Source of the DNA: Aspidiotus rigidus
Lineage: Eukaryota > Arthropoda > Insecta > Hemiptera > Diaspididae
Reading direction: 5' to 3'
Length of the DNA stretch: 64,000 bases
Assembly: GCA_035079385.1 (NCBI GenBank)
Contig: JAVHKY010000040.1
Span: 248,001-312,000 of the forward strand
The notes beneath the pieces were generated by a model. It was not told the DNA's origin and did not search any database. It saw only the letters and a list, made by a program, of their open reading frames with translations. Both the position numbers and the translations under genes were made by a program. Shown one piece after another: positions 23,925 to 33,900 of this stretch (position 1 is its first letter; the number at the start of each line of letters is the position of its first letter).

Positions 23925-24831
23925 CTACAAATTCATGTAAGTAGGGGTTTCCGCAGTTTGCTCGTTTGCTGGAGTGGATGGAATAGCGTCAGGCACCTGT
24001 TGTGATAAATCTTGCGCCAAAAAACTGGGTTGTGAATTCACTTGAGAATTTCCTGCATGTGTAACAAAACGAAAAATAAATTTTTTATTCACATATTTTG
24101 TTGGACAAAAGTACACATTTGTGTATCAAATCAGGAATACATCAAGGAAAGATGGGAACTGATGTATATGGACGGGCCATCCTCGTTAAACATTGCGATT
24201 ACGAATTTTCACAATTGTCATATTATAGAACTCGGTTAGCGTAATAAAAATGAAGAAATAAAGAAATACTAGTCTTTAATTAGAACGATTGACATGAGAA
24301 AATACTAAAAGCATTCCTGGAAGAAATTGCCTCTGAAAAAGGTAAGGGACATTGAAGTAAATGGGTAAATCTGAAGATTATAATGTATAAAGAGTGTCAA
24401 AATGTGACGATTGCGGTGTCCTACCTTTGAAAATTTTGGAAGAAAAGAAAAAACTCGCAGCCCATATTGTTGGCTGCCCTGGATTGCTTTGAGCTGTTTT
24501 TGTTAACTGCTTTAATTGAGGCAAATAGAGGGAACCTGTTTTATGAGAGCTGCTTGTATAGATTTTCAATTTCAACGATAATCTTTGAAAAATTAAAAAT
24601 TTATTTTTATCATTTTTTTGTTTTATTTTTGAGCTAATTGACTACTCTATGGGTCATATCAGCTCGCGAAAAGGTATTGTAAGTTGCTAGAGAAGAGGAA
24701 AGTAGTAGGTAGAGCGCAAGTATTACAGAAAGTTACCTAGTAACTGTTTCTGTTTCTGAGTTGTTGCATAAGGCGGATGATAAAGAAGACGAGGCGTTGA
24801 AAGGTTGTCGTTGGTTTTGTAGGCTGGACAT
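23925..24831 (-). CDS. Three-exon gene encoding an unrecognised 115-residue protein
   Basis: On the minus strand exon 1 (24831-24737) starts with ATG and runs 31 codons plus two bases to a GT donor. Exon 2 (24549-24425) follows an AG acceptor, and its first base completes the split codon. It runs 41 codons plus one base to a gtagg donor. Exon 3 (24052-23925) follows an acceptor with a good tract (TTTTGTTACACATGCAG), completes the codon with two bases and ends in TAG after 41 codons. The introns are 187 and 372 bp. All three phases agree and the coding length is exactly 348 bases, which chance rarely gives. The protein is Ser/Gln/Asn-rich and polar, with one short hydrophobic run (WAASFFFS) and no signal peptide. 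I do not recognise the family. It lies between two inverted tandem arrays, so it may be element cargo or a host gene. Exon 2 starts in a sequence shared with a local MITE end. Confidence 0.55.
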
Positions 24832-25162
24832 GAGAATACGTATTGTACTGCTAGGTTAAAATCGTAACACGGAAGTTCCGTTTAAATTCTTTGTTTCTTA
24901 ATTGTGATAACTGTTTGTTCGAAAAATTATCACTAATGGAGGTATTCTATAATTCCATTGAGCTCTTATTTTATGACTAGGTGCGTCAGACCTTGATCAG
25001 GCTACAACGGCAAAAGACCTGCGTTGATATTGTGTTGAAAGACACAATTGGAAATATTTAGATTTGTAATATAATTGTAGCATAAAGTATGTTGATGAGT
25101 GTGGATGTTCTCAAGGAATCGTATAGATAAGGATAGAAGAGGAAATATTACGAAAAAATCTC

Positions 25163-25236
25163 TTGACTCGAGTGGAATTGACCCACGACCTCTTCTTTTC
25201 ATGACGAGTACGATAACCACTGCGCTACCAGGCCCT
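25163..25236 (-). ncRNA. tRNA-like sequence (tRNA pseudogene or SINE head)
   Basis: On the minus strand an A box (TAGCGCAGTGGTT, 25215-25227) and a B box (GGTCAATTCC, 25174-25183) have tRNA-like spacing. The T arm pairs (GTGG/CCAC) around the B box. The acceptor ends do not pair and the anticodon arm is imperfect, so a functional tRNA is unlikely. It is better read as a decayed tRNA copy or the head of a tRNA-derived SINE. Confidence 0.5.
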
Positions 25237-26129
25237 AAGATTAGATTTCATACTTCACCTTCAGATGGAAGTTCCACCTCCTGATAGAGAAGTTACAAAA
25301 ACCACAAGACGCACACTAAAGCCTATAGGAAAGAACCACGAATCCTTGAGGGGGGGGGGGTGATTAACATGATCATCACCCATGTTACAAGGTTATCACT
25401 TTCACTCACGTGAATAATATGTGCGTACATAATTTTTTATGCAGTGTGGATAGAATGCGAAAAAATTGAAATTGAAAAACTGTTACGACGGTAATCTCAT
25501 TACTCCTGGCGTTCATTTCCCTTTCTAGAAAAATTATATCAACAGAGAGTACCTATGTGCCGTACTCGTAGATAGATGTTCTCTTTTCATTTTTTGAGTC
25601 CAAAGAACTTAATGGTGAATTATATCCTTGGGAAGTTTCGATTACTTTAGTACATACTCTAATATTTCAACCTACGTACCCTATCATTAGGACATCCTTC
25701 TTAAAACCTACGATGTATTCGTACTTATTTCACGAACATTAGCCTGGTATCATGATATACACATAGAAAACGTGGTACATAAAAATATTTCTAAAAATAA
25801 AATTTTAGTTACTTATTTTTAAAATAGTAGGTAAGAAATTATCACTTACCGATATTTTACTTCTCGTTCTGTACCCACAAGAGGAAAAAAAATCTCACTT
25901 CGCACGCCCAAACTGAAAACTTCGCACGCGCAAACTGAAGTCAGCATCCGGTTACGTAAAAAATAATCCTCGTCATTTAACGAACTCCACAAGATTCAGA
26001 TAATAACACATATTTCACTGCACTACATACAAACACAGTAATCAAATTCTACCACAACAAAAAAGAGCACGTTCTTTAGCGGCGCCTATTGTTAATGTTG
26101 CATATTTTTAGTATTTCATACAGTACAGA
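25237..26129. other. Unassigned DNA inside the array-bounded block
   Basis: I see no further exons of the 23925-24831 gene. A G-run lies at 25350-25360. Confidence 0.35.
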
Positions 26130-26855
26130 ATTCCTAGTCTGACTATTCTGGTCCATTATGGTGCGTACTTCCTATTCACAATCCGGCGCGTACTGAAATT
26201 CAGTTGCGCTCTGCGCTTGTTTCAAATAGTGTGACAGTATCGCATTCAGTAGCTGATACTGATATATGACTTTCTGCAGCATGACGCTGCTTACGCTTTA
26301 CTTAGGCCGAAAGAACTTCTGGTGCATTCAGTGCCTGTTTGAAAAACTAAATCATTTTGTGGCTGATACTTGGTATAATTTTCTGTGGCAGAACTCTACT
26401 TTTCTGGTTCCTACACTATCTGTAGCATGGTAATTTCAGGCACTTCTACAACCTGATCTTTCACTAGAGCTCAATACGTGCCTGAAACATGAATGGTTTC
26501 ATTTAAATTCTGGTGCATAATTCCCCTGTTTTTAAAGCCACCTGCTTCAGTACCTGATACAAAATACAATTTTCTGTGGCAAAATGGACCAAACTGTAGA
26601 GCTACACGACCTGTCACTGACTAAATTCAGGTGCTTTGTGGCCCTATTTTTGAAATTTGGTTAGTTATCTACCTGAAAGAAAAAAACTTTCGGCTCAGGA
26701 ACGTAGCATATTTCACGCTCAGCACCAAACAATAACCACAGCTTTTTAATTTTTCTGTATCATTCAGTACCATAAATGAGAGTCCGCACCAGAAAAATCT
26801 CAAATCAGCTCCATAACGACACATAAAATAGCCTGATTTTGTCAATAGGGTGGCG
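26130..26855. repeat. Right tandem array, inverted relative to the left array
   Basis: The phrases CTGATAC, TTTTCTGTGGCA and TTCTGGTGCAT recur along this block. Their reverse complements match the left array (ATGCACCAGAA, GTATCAG). The far end, TTTTGTCAATAGGG, is the inverse of the left boundary. The two arrays are strongly diverged. I see no target-site duplication. Confidence 0.55.
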
Positions 26856-26859
26856 AGAG

Positions 26860-27837
26860 ATTCTGAATACTACTTGCATTCTCTCCACCCAACCTACCTG
26901 GAGGAAAGTTGAGGAAAGTTAATACTGACATCAACAAAGCAAATGGGTTGTTGAAACAAGATATTATTGAGAGATATGTCAAGATAATGAAGCTGCAACA
27001 GGAGTGCTCTATGCAGCATATGCAAGGCAAGCAGCAGAAGCTCCATCTGGACCAGGAGTGGTACTAAGAAGCTGCAATTCCAAGTGGAAGGGCAATTCAA
27101 GTCTCCTTTTCAAACAATGCGCCGAGTAGAAATAACAAATTGAGTTGCTAAAGAAGGAAGTGAAGAAGCATCAGGAACATTTGAACAAGTAGCCTTTACA
27201 GCTGGTCAATAAGTTAGTGCAACCACTGTTGTAATCGCATTAGAATCCACTGCAACCACAGCAACTGAAACATTAGCAGCAGCAACTGCAATTGCAACGA
27301 CAACAGCAGCAACTGCAACTGCAATAATAGCAAGACCAGGAGCAATAGCCTCTGTAGGTAGCTACACTAAGTGAAGCAACCTCCTGGAGCCAGGTGACTT
27401 CCCAGTGCACATAGAGGAAGAACCTTCAGCTACCTACTGCAACCAAGAGCCTCCTAGTATACCAAACTTTTAGCCTACAAATAAGCATTGTAGCTGGAAG
27501 AAGGCCCAACAGCAGCTTCAACTGTTAAAGAGTGGGAACTCTTGAAGAGCTGCGCTGGTGTTGAAGGGGAAGAATGAAGATGGAAGCCCACCATCTTATA
27601 CAACCATTATGTGCAAATCTTATACAACCATTGTGCAAGAAGCAAGAGCCAAACTACCCCTTAACCACGCTTGGCATTAAAGTGGTTGCCACCAAATTCA
27701 CCAAGGCTATTGAAATGGTGCTAGAGTACACACACTACTCAGAGGAAGGTGTTGATACCTTCCCAAATTAGCTAAGGGCTGTGATCGGCGAGAAGGCAGA
27801 TCTAAGGAAGCCACTGAGGAAGACTATTTTATATTAG
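26860..27837 (+). pseudogene. R1-like LINE ORF1, N-terminal part
   Basis: Translation in several frames gives a Gln/Ala/Thr-rich region (27180-27360) and then a conserved block at 27574-27771 (LGIKVVATKFTKAIEMV) and RAVIGEKADLRKP, typical of R1-clade ORF1 before the zinc knuckles. The reading frame is broken several times. The sequence stops exactly at the Tigger insertion at 27840 and resumes at 29082. Confidence 0.65.
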
Positions 27838-27839
27838 TA

Positions 27840-29079
27840 CAGTCCGCTCTCGATTTAACGAACGTCGATTTAACGAAAAACGCGATTTAACGTAGTAAAA
27901 CCCTGTTCCCTTGAGAAAAACTCGATTTAACGAAAAATTTGCTCTCAATTTAATGAAATTGAAATATGTACTATGAGTACAGAAATACGATAAAGTTTAT
28001 CCAAAAAATCAACCTGTCATGTCATGAATTGTTCTTTTTTTTTTCTTGATTGCACGTTTGAACAACGCATGCACTTTTAGTACAGTACATCAGTTGACGT
28101 TGATAGTGTATGATCACCGGTTCATCGTGCTATCGTGTTTTTGTTCGATAAAAATGGATACGAGTAATCGCCGGAAGAGAAAAATTCTAACGATTGGCGA
28201 TATTTTTACAAGTTGGTTGAAAAATTTGAACAAAAAAATGAAATCTCAGAAGAGAAAAATTATCTTGTTTCTCGATAATTGCACAGCCCATCCTCATGTT
28301 ACGCTAGACCATGTAAAACTCCAATTCTTTCCCCCCAACACAACTTCTAAGTTACAACCAATGGACCAAGGGGTCATCAAGAATGTGAAGCATATGTACA
28401 GGAAGGAAGTTGTGAGGAGGTATATTGACAATATTGATGCTGGAAAGACAACAAGCGTTACTGTTCTTGATGCAATGAATATGATCGACAAGGCCTGGCG
28501 GAATGTTAAGCCGAGCACAATAGCGAATTCTTTCATGCATGCTGGGTTTTCAGGGGACAAAGACGTCAGCACTATTGACGAGCCTCAAAGTGAGGAGAAT
28601 GATGAACAATTTGTGCGGTTATTGGAAGAAAATGATATCAATTTTAATACATTTGCGCATTTCAATGACGATTTACCCACAACTGGAGTGATGACTGATG
28701 AAGACATTTTAACTAGCGTCATGGTATCTAATGGACACGAAAGTGAAGAAGAAGAGACTGATGAAATGCCGACGATTACCACAAAAGAAGCGCGAGCTGC
28801 ATTACAAAAAGTGCGTGCATTTTTACAACAATGCGATCTCCAGAAAGATGCTGATGTTCTATTTAGCGCTATAACTAAAGTTGATAATGTAATCGATAAA
28901 AATTTCAGTAATTTCTTAACGCAGAAAAAAATTACAAATTTTGTGCAAATTTTTTAATAAACTCGATTTAACGAATTTTTTTTCCTCTTCTTGATTTAAC
29001 GAAATTTGATTTAACGAAACCTCGATTTAACGAATTTTTTCCTTGCTCCCTTGGCCTTTGTTAAATCGAGAGCGGACTG
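27840..29079 (+). mobile_element. Tigger/pogo element with deleted transposase, TA duplication
   Basis: The terminal inverted repeats start CAGTCCGCTCTCGATTTAAC at both ends, with TA flanks at 27838-27839 and 29080-29081. The subterminal phrase GATTTAACGAA is repeated near both ends, as in the MITE at 5111-5660. At 1240 bp it is much shorter than an autonomous Tigger. It sits inside the R1-like ORF1, so it is younger than that LINE. Confidence 0.95.
28154..28957 (+). CDS. Internally deleted Tigger transposase (DDE C-terminal part)
   Basis: An ATG at 28154 opens 267 codons; the same frame is also open to 28046. The first residues (MDTSNRRKRKILTI) look like the native N-terminus. The frame then jumps to the C-terminal half of the DDE domain: IILFLDNCTAHPHV with the second Asp, and PPNTTSKLQPMDQGVI with the third, 29 residues between them. 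The CENP-B-type DNA-binding domains and the first catalytic Asp block are absent, so the product cannot catalyse transposition. The tail is acidic (DEDILTSVMVS, ESEEEETDE), as in many Tigger proteins. The frame has no internal stops, which suggests a recent deletion and insertion. Confidence 0.88.
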   Translation: MDTSNRRKRKILTIGDIFTSWLKNLNKKMKSQKRKIILFLDNCTAHPHVTLDHVKLQFFPPNTTSKLQPMDQGVIKNVKHMYRKEVVRRYIDNIDAGKTTSVTVLDAMNMIDKAWRNVKPSTIANSFMHAGFSGDKDVSTIDEPQSEENDEQFVRLLEENDINFNTFAHFNDDLPTTGVMTDEDILTSVMVSNGHESEEEETDEMPTITTKEARAALQKVRAFLQQCDLQKDADVLFSAITKVDNVIDKNFSNFLTQKKITNFVQIF

Positions 29080-29081
29080 TA

Positions 29082-29523
29082 CTTAATATAGATATGTTGG
29101 TCATCAGGGAGGAGATGGTGACAGCAGTTGAAGAAGAGAATGACGTTAAAGTCCTCAACCTCCAGAAAATGGGCCATGGGTGCCAGGTGGCACAGATCCA
29201 AGTTCCAATCCCAACTGCCCTGAAATTGTTTCAGGATAGTAGTATGAAGATTGGATGGCATATTTGCAAGGTCGGCTCATTGGAGAAGAAGGATTAAAGC
29301 ACTTCCACGCTGCCTCGAGTGTCTCCATCAAAGCCATATTGCAGCAGCTTGCCAAGGGGAAGCTGTTTTTAATGGATGTTATAGATGCGGTGAAGAAGGG
29401 CTGCTGAGACAGGACTGCCACCAGGACCCAAAGTGTCCACTATGCAGTTGGGAGGATGGCCACGATTCAGGGCTTGTGGTTGGGAGTAAAGGTTACTTAA
29501 GTGCTACAGAGTCCACTGTCTAA
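29082..29523 (+). pseudogene. R1-like LINE ORF1, zinc-knuckle C-terminus
   Basis: Plus-strand translation resumes ORF1 with NDVKVLNLQKMGHGCQVAQI and KIGWHICKV. A frame change leads into three CCHC-type knuckles: CLECLHQSHIAAAC, CYRCGEEGLLRQDC and CPLCSWEDGHDSG. Three knuckles at the C-terminus of ORF1 are characteristic of R1-clade LINEs. One frameshift separates the two parts. Confidence 0.85.
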
Positions 29524-30060
29524 GGGTGTAGAAGCAGCAGAAGAGGACTGACATTATCCTGAGGGCAGAGGCACTCAAGTTCCTGTAGAACAACCTTGAG
29601 AACGGTAAACTTGCGTAGAATCTGCTCTGGCAACGCATATTGTCATTGCCAGTGAGTGTTACATATACGACAAGGGAAATAATATTTTGTACGCAAAAAG
29701 AAAGGGGTTTTGACGCAAATTTGGGAACTACAATCAAATAACGTTTGGACGCAAAAATGATGAGAGCTAAAAAAAAAAAAATTAAGCGCAATGAAGACGA
29801 CGTACGCACAAAACTAATTGAGCCCTTTGTGACTAAACTTGAAAATTGGATTCCTTGGTTCAAGAACTACCAGAATATACTTTTTTTTCATTAGTCGCGC
29901 TCCAAGCCATTTTATTTGAGAAGTTATGCTTTTCCCGGCTTCTTGCCCAGCTTCGCCCTTTTTGCATATACTACAAACTCAATACTTCTTATGGTGTTTT
30001 TGCAAAAAGGGCGAGTTTATTCAAAAAGGGGAAGCATAGTCCTCTTGTAAGAGGCTGAAG
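29524..30060 (+). pseudogene. LINE ORF1-ORF2 junction and eroded endonuclease region
   Basis: The endonuclease domain of an R1-like ORF2 should be here, but only about 540 bp remains, including a palindromic insertion (29922-30036). I see no endonuclease motifs, so most of that domain has been lost or replaced. Confidence 0.45.
29922..30036. repeat. Palindromic insertion, about 115 bp
   Basis: The left arm (TATGCTTTTCCC, then CGCCCTTTTTGCA) is mirrored by the right arm (TGCAAAAAGGGCG, then GGGGAAGCATA). The whole can fold into a hairpin. It is probably a small foldback MITE inside the LINE. Confidence 0.65.
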
Positions 30061-31800
30061 AAAGCCATGACAGACAGCAAGAGTTCTGCATGGAATGAGC
30101 TATGCAAAATGGTGGAGGAGGACCCGTTTCGCAAGCCCTACAAGATAGTGCTGAAGAAGCTAAAGAGCCTCTCGGTAGTGAGTCAAATAGAGCCAGGTGT
30201 TGTGAGGAAAATCGCTGATAGCTTATTCCTTCAGCAGCCACCACCAATGGTATAATGGTACCAAAAGTAGAGGAGGATCGTATATCCCTCCTAGGTACCA
30301 AAAAGGTGAATGCAGTAGTCAATAGACTGGAGTATAAGTATTGGAAGACTCCTTGCCCAGATGAGATTCTAAATCCCGTCCAGAGCGCCATACATTCAGT
30401 TGACCCAGCACTGCTTATTGATGCTTTCAATATGGTGGTTACTGGCGGGCTGTCCCATATGTGGTGGAAGAAAGCCAGGCTAGCGTTGATTGATAAGAAG
30501 GATAAACCATCTGGCCTGCCATCCTCTTATCGATCACTTTGTCTGCTGGACAATATTGGGAAACTCCTGCAGAGAGTAACAGCCAATTGACTTGAAAGCT
30601 ATTTAAAGAAATGAGATATAAACTATAGTAGTTGAAACAGTTTTCAAACTGCACGCTGTACATTAGGTCCTGGAATCAGACTGAAGATTATAGCTGAATC
30701 AGCAATAGCTATGCGTCAGCTTTGTGCAGCCGTCAGCCTCGACATAGGAAATGTGTTCAACTCAATTCCATTAGAGAGGGATGATCAACAACTATCTTAG
30801 CTGTTGCGAAATTCAAGCAGAGATGTCTGCTGGTAAATTGAAGCGCCCAGTTACTCGTGCGGTACCAAAGGGGTTGATTCTTAGGCCGCTCTTGTGGTAC
30901 GTTGCATTTAAAGGTTGCACTAAGTGTTATGAGCTTACCTGCTATGGCGCTATGTGGGTGATATACTGGTGGTATGCACACTGTAGTGGTGGAGAGGCGG
31001 GTAAACAGGGCCCTAGAGGCAGTGATGCGTTGGATCAAGCCAGGTAGACTAGAACTTGCGGTAAATAAGACGGAGGTCATATTATTCACAACCTGTCAAA
31101 AGTTTAGTCCCCCCACCTTTTTGCCTGCAAGGTGTGGAAGTCAAGACCAAGAAGGTGATAAAGTACGTGTACCTGAGATATCCGATTTTATTTCACAGAG
31201 CTTCTGGCACCACTTTCTGATAGCAGGGTAGTTACATACCTCAGCCGCCTGATGAAGAACTTGGGAGAACTAAGAGAAGCACGAAGAAAGATCATGATGA
31301 GCACTGCCTTGTCAATCCTCCTATGCAGTGTCTCAGTATGGACCTATATAATGAAGATACCTTACAGAAGGAGAGAGATGGTAAAGATCCAATAAAGAGC
31401 TGTGCTGAGGTGTGTTAGTGCCTACCGCACTATCTCAACAGAGTCTGTTTGCGTATTAGCTTGTTCATCACCACCGATTGAGCCCCTTGCTAAGGAGAGA
31501 AGGGTGGTGTTCAAAGCAAAAAAGATAACAACGACCAATCGAGAGGCTTTATGGGTCAAGTGGAGGCCAGGTGCTCCTTGCTTGCAAAATGGAAAACAAG
31601 AATTTCCCAGAGCGAGCTGGGTGAATAGACAACCCGTGTGTTAATGCGCAGCCTTGATGAGTGGATGAACCAAGACCATAGTCAGCTGAACTTTTACCTA
31701 ACGCAGGTGCTTAGCAGCCATGGCTCCTTCAACAAGTACCTACGTAAGAAGTTGAGAAAAGTTGAGCAGTCAACGTGTTCGCACTGCACTGTGGAATGAA
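30061..31800 (+). pseudogene. R1-like LINE ORF2, reverse transcriptase to near C-terminus
   Basis: The translation follows the R1 RT in order: ELCKMVEEDPFRKPYKIV (30090-30150); VNRLEYKYWKTPCPDEIL; WWKKARLALIDKKDKPSGLPSSYRSLCLLD (30460-30550); AVSLDIGNVFNSIPLER (about 30730); an altered catalytic box YVGD for YADD (about 30953); the thumb region; and a C-terminal GSFNKYLRKKLRKVEQSTCSHC. More than ten stops or frameshifts and the missing catalytic Asp show it is dead. It stops near 31800. Confidence 0.88.
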
Positions 31801-31814
31801 ACGCAAATCTAGCT

Positions 31815-32260
31815 GGACAAAAATCTATTTTCAGTATTTCGTTTATCAAATAGACCGCTCTTAATATGTAAAATCGTCCACCAAGTTAAAAAAAAATAGT
31901 CTAAAAATTCTCCAGTCAGTGGAACGTTCTGGAAATGGTAAAAAATCGAGAAAATGCACTTTTTCAACCTGGAGAATCCTGAATTTTGGTATTTCGTTCA
32001 TAGATTAGGTCAATTCTTATGTAAACACGTCCGACGAGATCAAAAAAATTATTCAAAAAATTCTCCAGTCCCTGGAACGATCTAGAAATAAAGAAAAATC
32101 GAGAAAATGTACTTTTTTAACCTGGAGAATACTGAAGATTAGTATTTCGTTCATCGATAAGGTCAATTCTTATATAAACACGTCTGTCAAGTTCGTAAAA
32201 AATATTAAATAAATTTTTTAGTCGTTGAAACACTCTGGAGATGGTAAAAAATCAAGGAGT
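31815..32260. repeat. Three-unit tandem repeat, 153-bp period
   Basis: The phrase CCTGGAGAAT-CTGAA--TT starts at 31968 and again at 32121. A third, more diverged unit starts near 31815. Each unit carries GTATTTCGTTCAT, then GTAAACACGTC and CTCCAGT-C-TGGAA. The last unit continues into a block shared, inverted, with 61860-62120. Confidence 0.75.
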
Positions 32261-32596
32261 GCGAAGCCAAAGCCGAAGACGACGCGACGTCATTGGCGAG
32301 ACTCGGCAACCGTTTACAAAACCTCAATTTTTGGTGGTCTTCCACCCTTTCACAAAACGAAGTTAAACGAGGAACGCAGGGAACCTGTTTTATGAGTCAA
32401 ATGGGATTTGGTATTGAAAATTCAAGGAAGCCTAGACCTAGATAAAGCTAGTATAAAGAAGGCCTAGACCTACTATAAGCCTAGTATAATATAGTTTGAG
32501 AGTCTAAATTTTTCTCGAATCTCGAACTATAGTTCGAGATTCGCGGACGGCGCACGGTTAATTTCTCAAAAAGCCAACCATAAAACAGGTTCCCTG
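32257..32596. repeat. Repeat block shared inverted with 61.5-62.1 kb, ending in GGTTCCCTG
   Basis: Phrases such as GCCAAAGCCGAAGACGACG and GCGAGACTCGGCAAC, and the unit from AGGGAACCTGTTTTATGAGT through AGCCTAGTATAATATAGTTT, occur in reverse orientation at 61560-62050. The block ends with CATAAAACAGGTTCCCTG (32579-32596), the inverse of the motif at 32377, so a short sub-element about 220 bp long may sit inside it. It is non-coding. Confidence 0.6.
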
Positions 32597-33498
32597 TATT
32601 TCCTACCAAAGCACGATCACTCATTGAAAATTACAAGCTGTAGAATTTTTATAATATATATTTTCAAATATCACAGAGGATAGAATAGACTTAGGTGGCT
32701 GAAAATTTGGAAATAAGAGTTTTATTCTACCCTCAACAACTTCCGATAGTTGAATTGGAGATTCCCGACTAAGGCCGTATCACCATTATTACCTGGCTAG
32801 AGCCTTTCTGGCTCAAATCAAAACTAAATTTTTTTTTTTGAAACAGTAGGGCTGAAGGTACATCTGAATTTCATTTCAAAACTTATCAACGAAAAAACTC
32901 AATTTCCATGGAAAAGTAAAATGATTCTCTTCATTTTGCTAGGTATTTTATCAATTGTATGCAACGCTTGCCGGGTATAATTCATCAAATGTTAGTCAAA
33001 ACTCGAGAACCGGCGAATTCAGGCGGTTGAATATTTTACAGTTTGAAGTGTGATATCTGACAAAGAGATTCGAATTCAAGCTTTGTCATAGCTACTCAAA
33101 ATTTTTTGTCCCTACTCCAATTTATAAAGTTACTTCTTCATTTTATGACTTGCTTTGGATGCTTGATATCTTCAATACAACGATAAGAATTTCACCCAGA
33201 AATTTTGTATCGAAAGAGTACGAAATAAACTTTGAAAAAACACAATACAAGTCATATTCACCACATACAACCGTGTTGCAACTCGAACTGGACTGATGCA
33301 TGTCAACCTAAGTACTGAACAACTCGTCATGCAGTCTACTTTGACGCGTTACTATGGTAACGCGTCGACGTATTTCACTGAACCACATGAACGAGGTTTC
33401 TAATTTCACCTACAAACCATATCTATCAATATAAAAGTTGTTCCTAGATAATTGTTTTTTTTTCACTTTTGTTCAGCTAAATTTGCGTTTTATCCCAC
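32597..33498. other. Unassigned DNA with one perfect palindrome
   Basis: No coding signal. At 33342-33365 two perfect 10-bp arms (GACGCGTTAC/GTAACGCGTC) surround TATG. The centre, GTTACTATGGTAAC, resembles an RFX X-box. Confidence 0.45.
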
Positions 33499-33900
33499 AG
33501 TCTGGGTACGTGGACAACCCGTATGAGTGTATGAACCGACACCATGGTCAGATGAACTTTCACCTCTCGCAGGTGTTAAGCTGACATAGCCGCTTCAACA
33601 AATACCTTCATGAGAAATTGAAGAAAGTTGAGCAGTCAACGTGTTTGCACTGCGACCAAGGGCGGGATTATTGACCACAGCACACCTTATTTGCGTGTGA
33701 AGGCGTGAGTGGGACAAGCTTAGTCGGTCTCTTCAAGAGCTCGGGGTAGATGAAGCGCTTGCTCCGAGTAGCCTTATGTCCACCATGCTACATTCCAAAG
33801 AAGCATGGAACCAGGTGAATGCATCTGCAGCCACCGTTATGTAGAAGAAGATGGACCGGGAATGGAATAAGCAAATTATAATTCAAATATTGTAATGTTT
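33499..33900 (+). pseudogene. Second R1-like LINE fragment (ORF2 C-terminus and 3' end)
   Basis: Bases 33520-33645 repeat 31630-31790 of the same family with moderate divergence. The fragment then goes further, giving a STCLHCDQG ... H ... ACEGV zinc-finger-like block and the end block LMSTMLHSKEAWNQ, also seen inverted at 6340-6540. Because it overlaps the 31.8-kb end, it is a separate copy or a duplication. Confidence 0.8.

Noticed and set aside
25163..25236. Functional tRNA gene
   Set aside because: A and B boxes and the T arm are present, but the acceptor stem does not pair and the anticodon arm is irregular.
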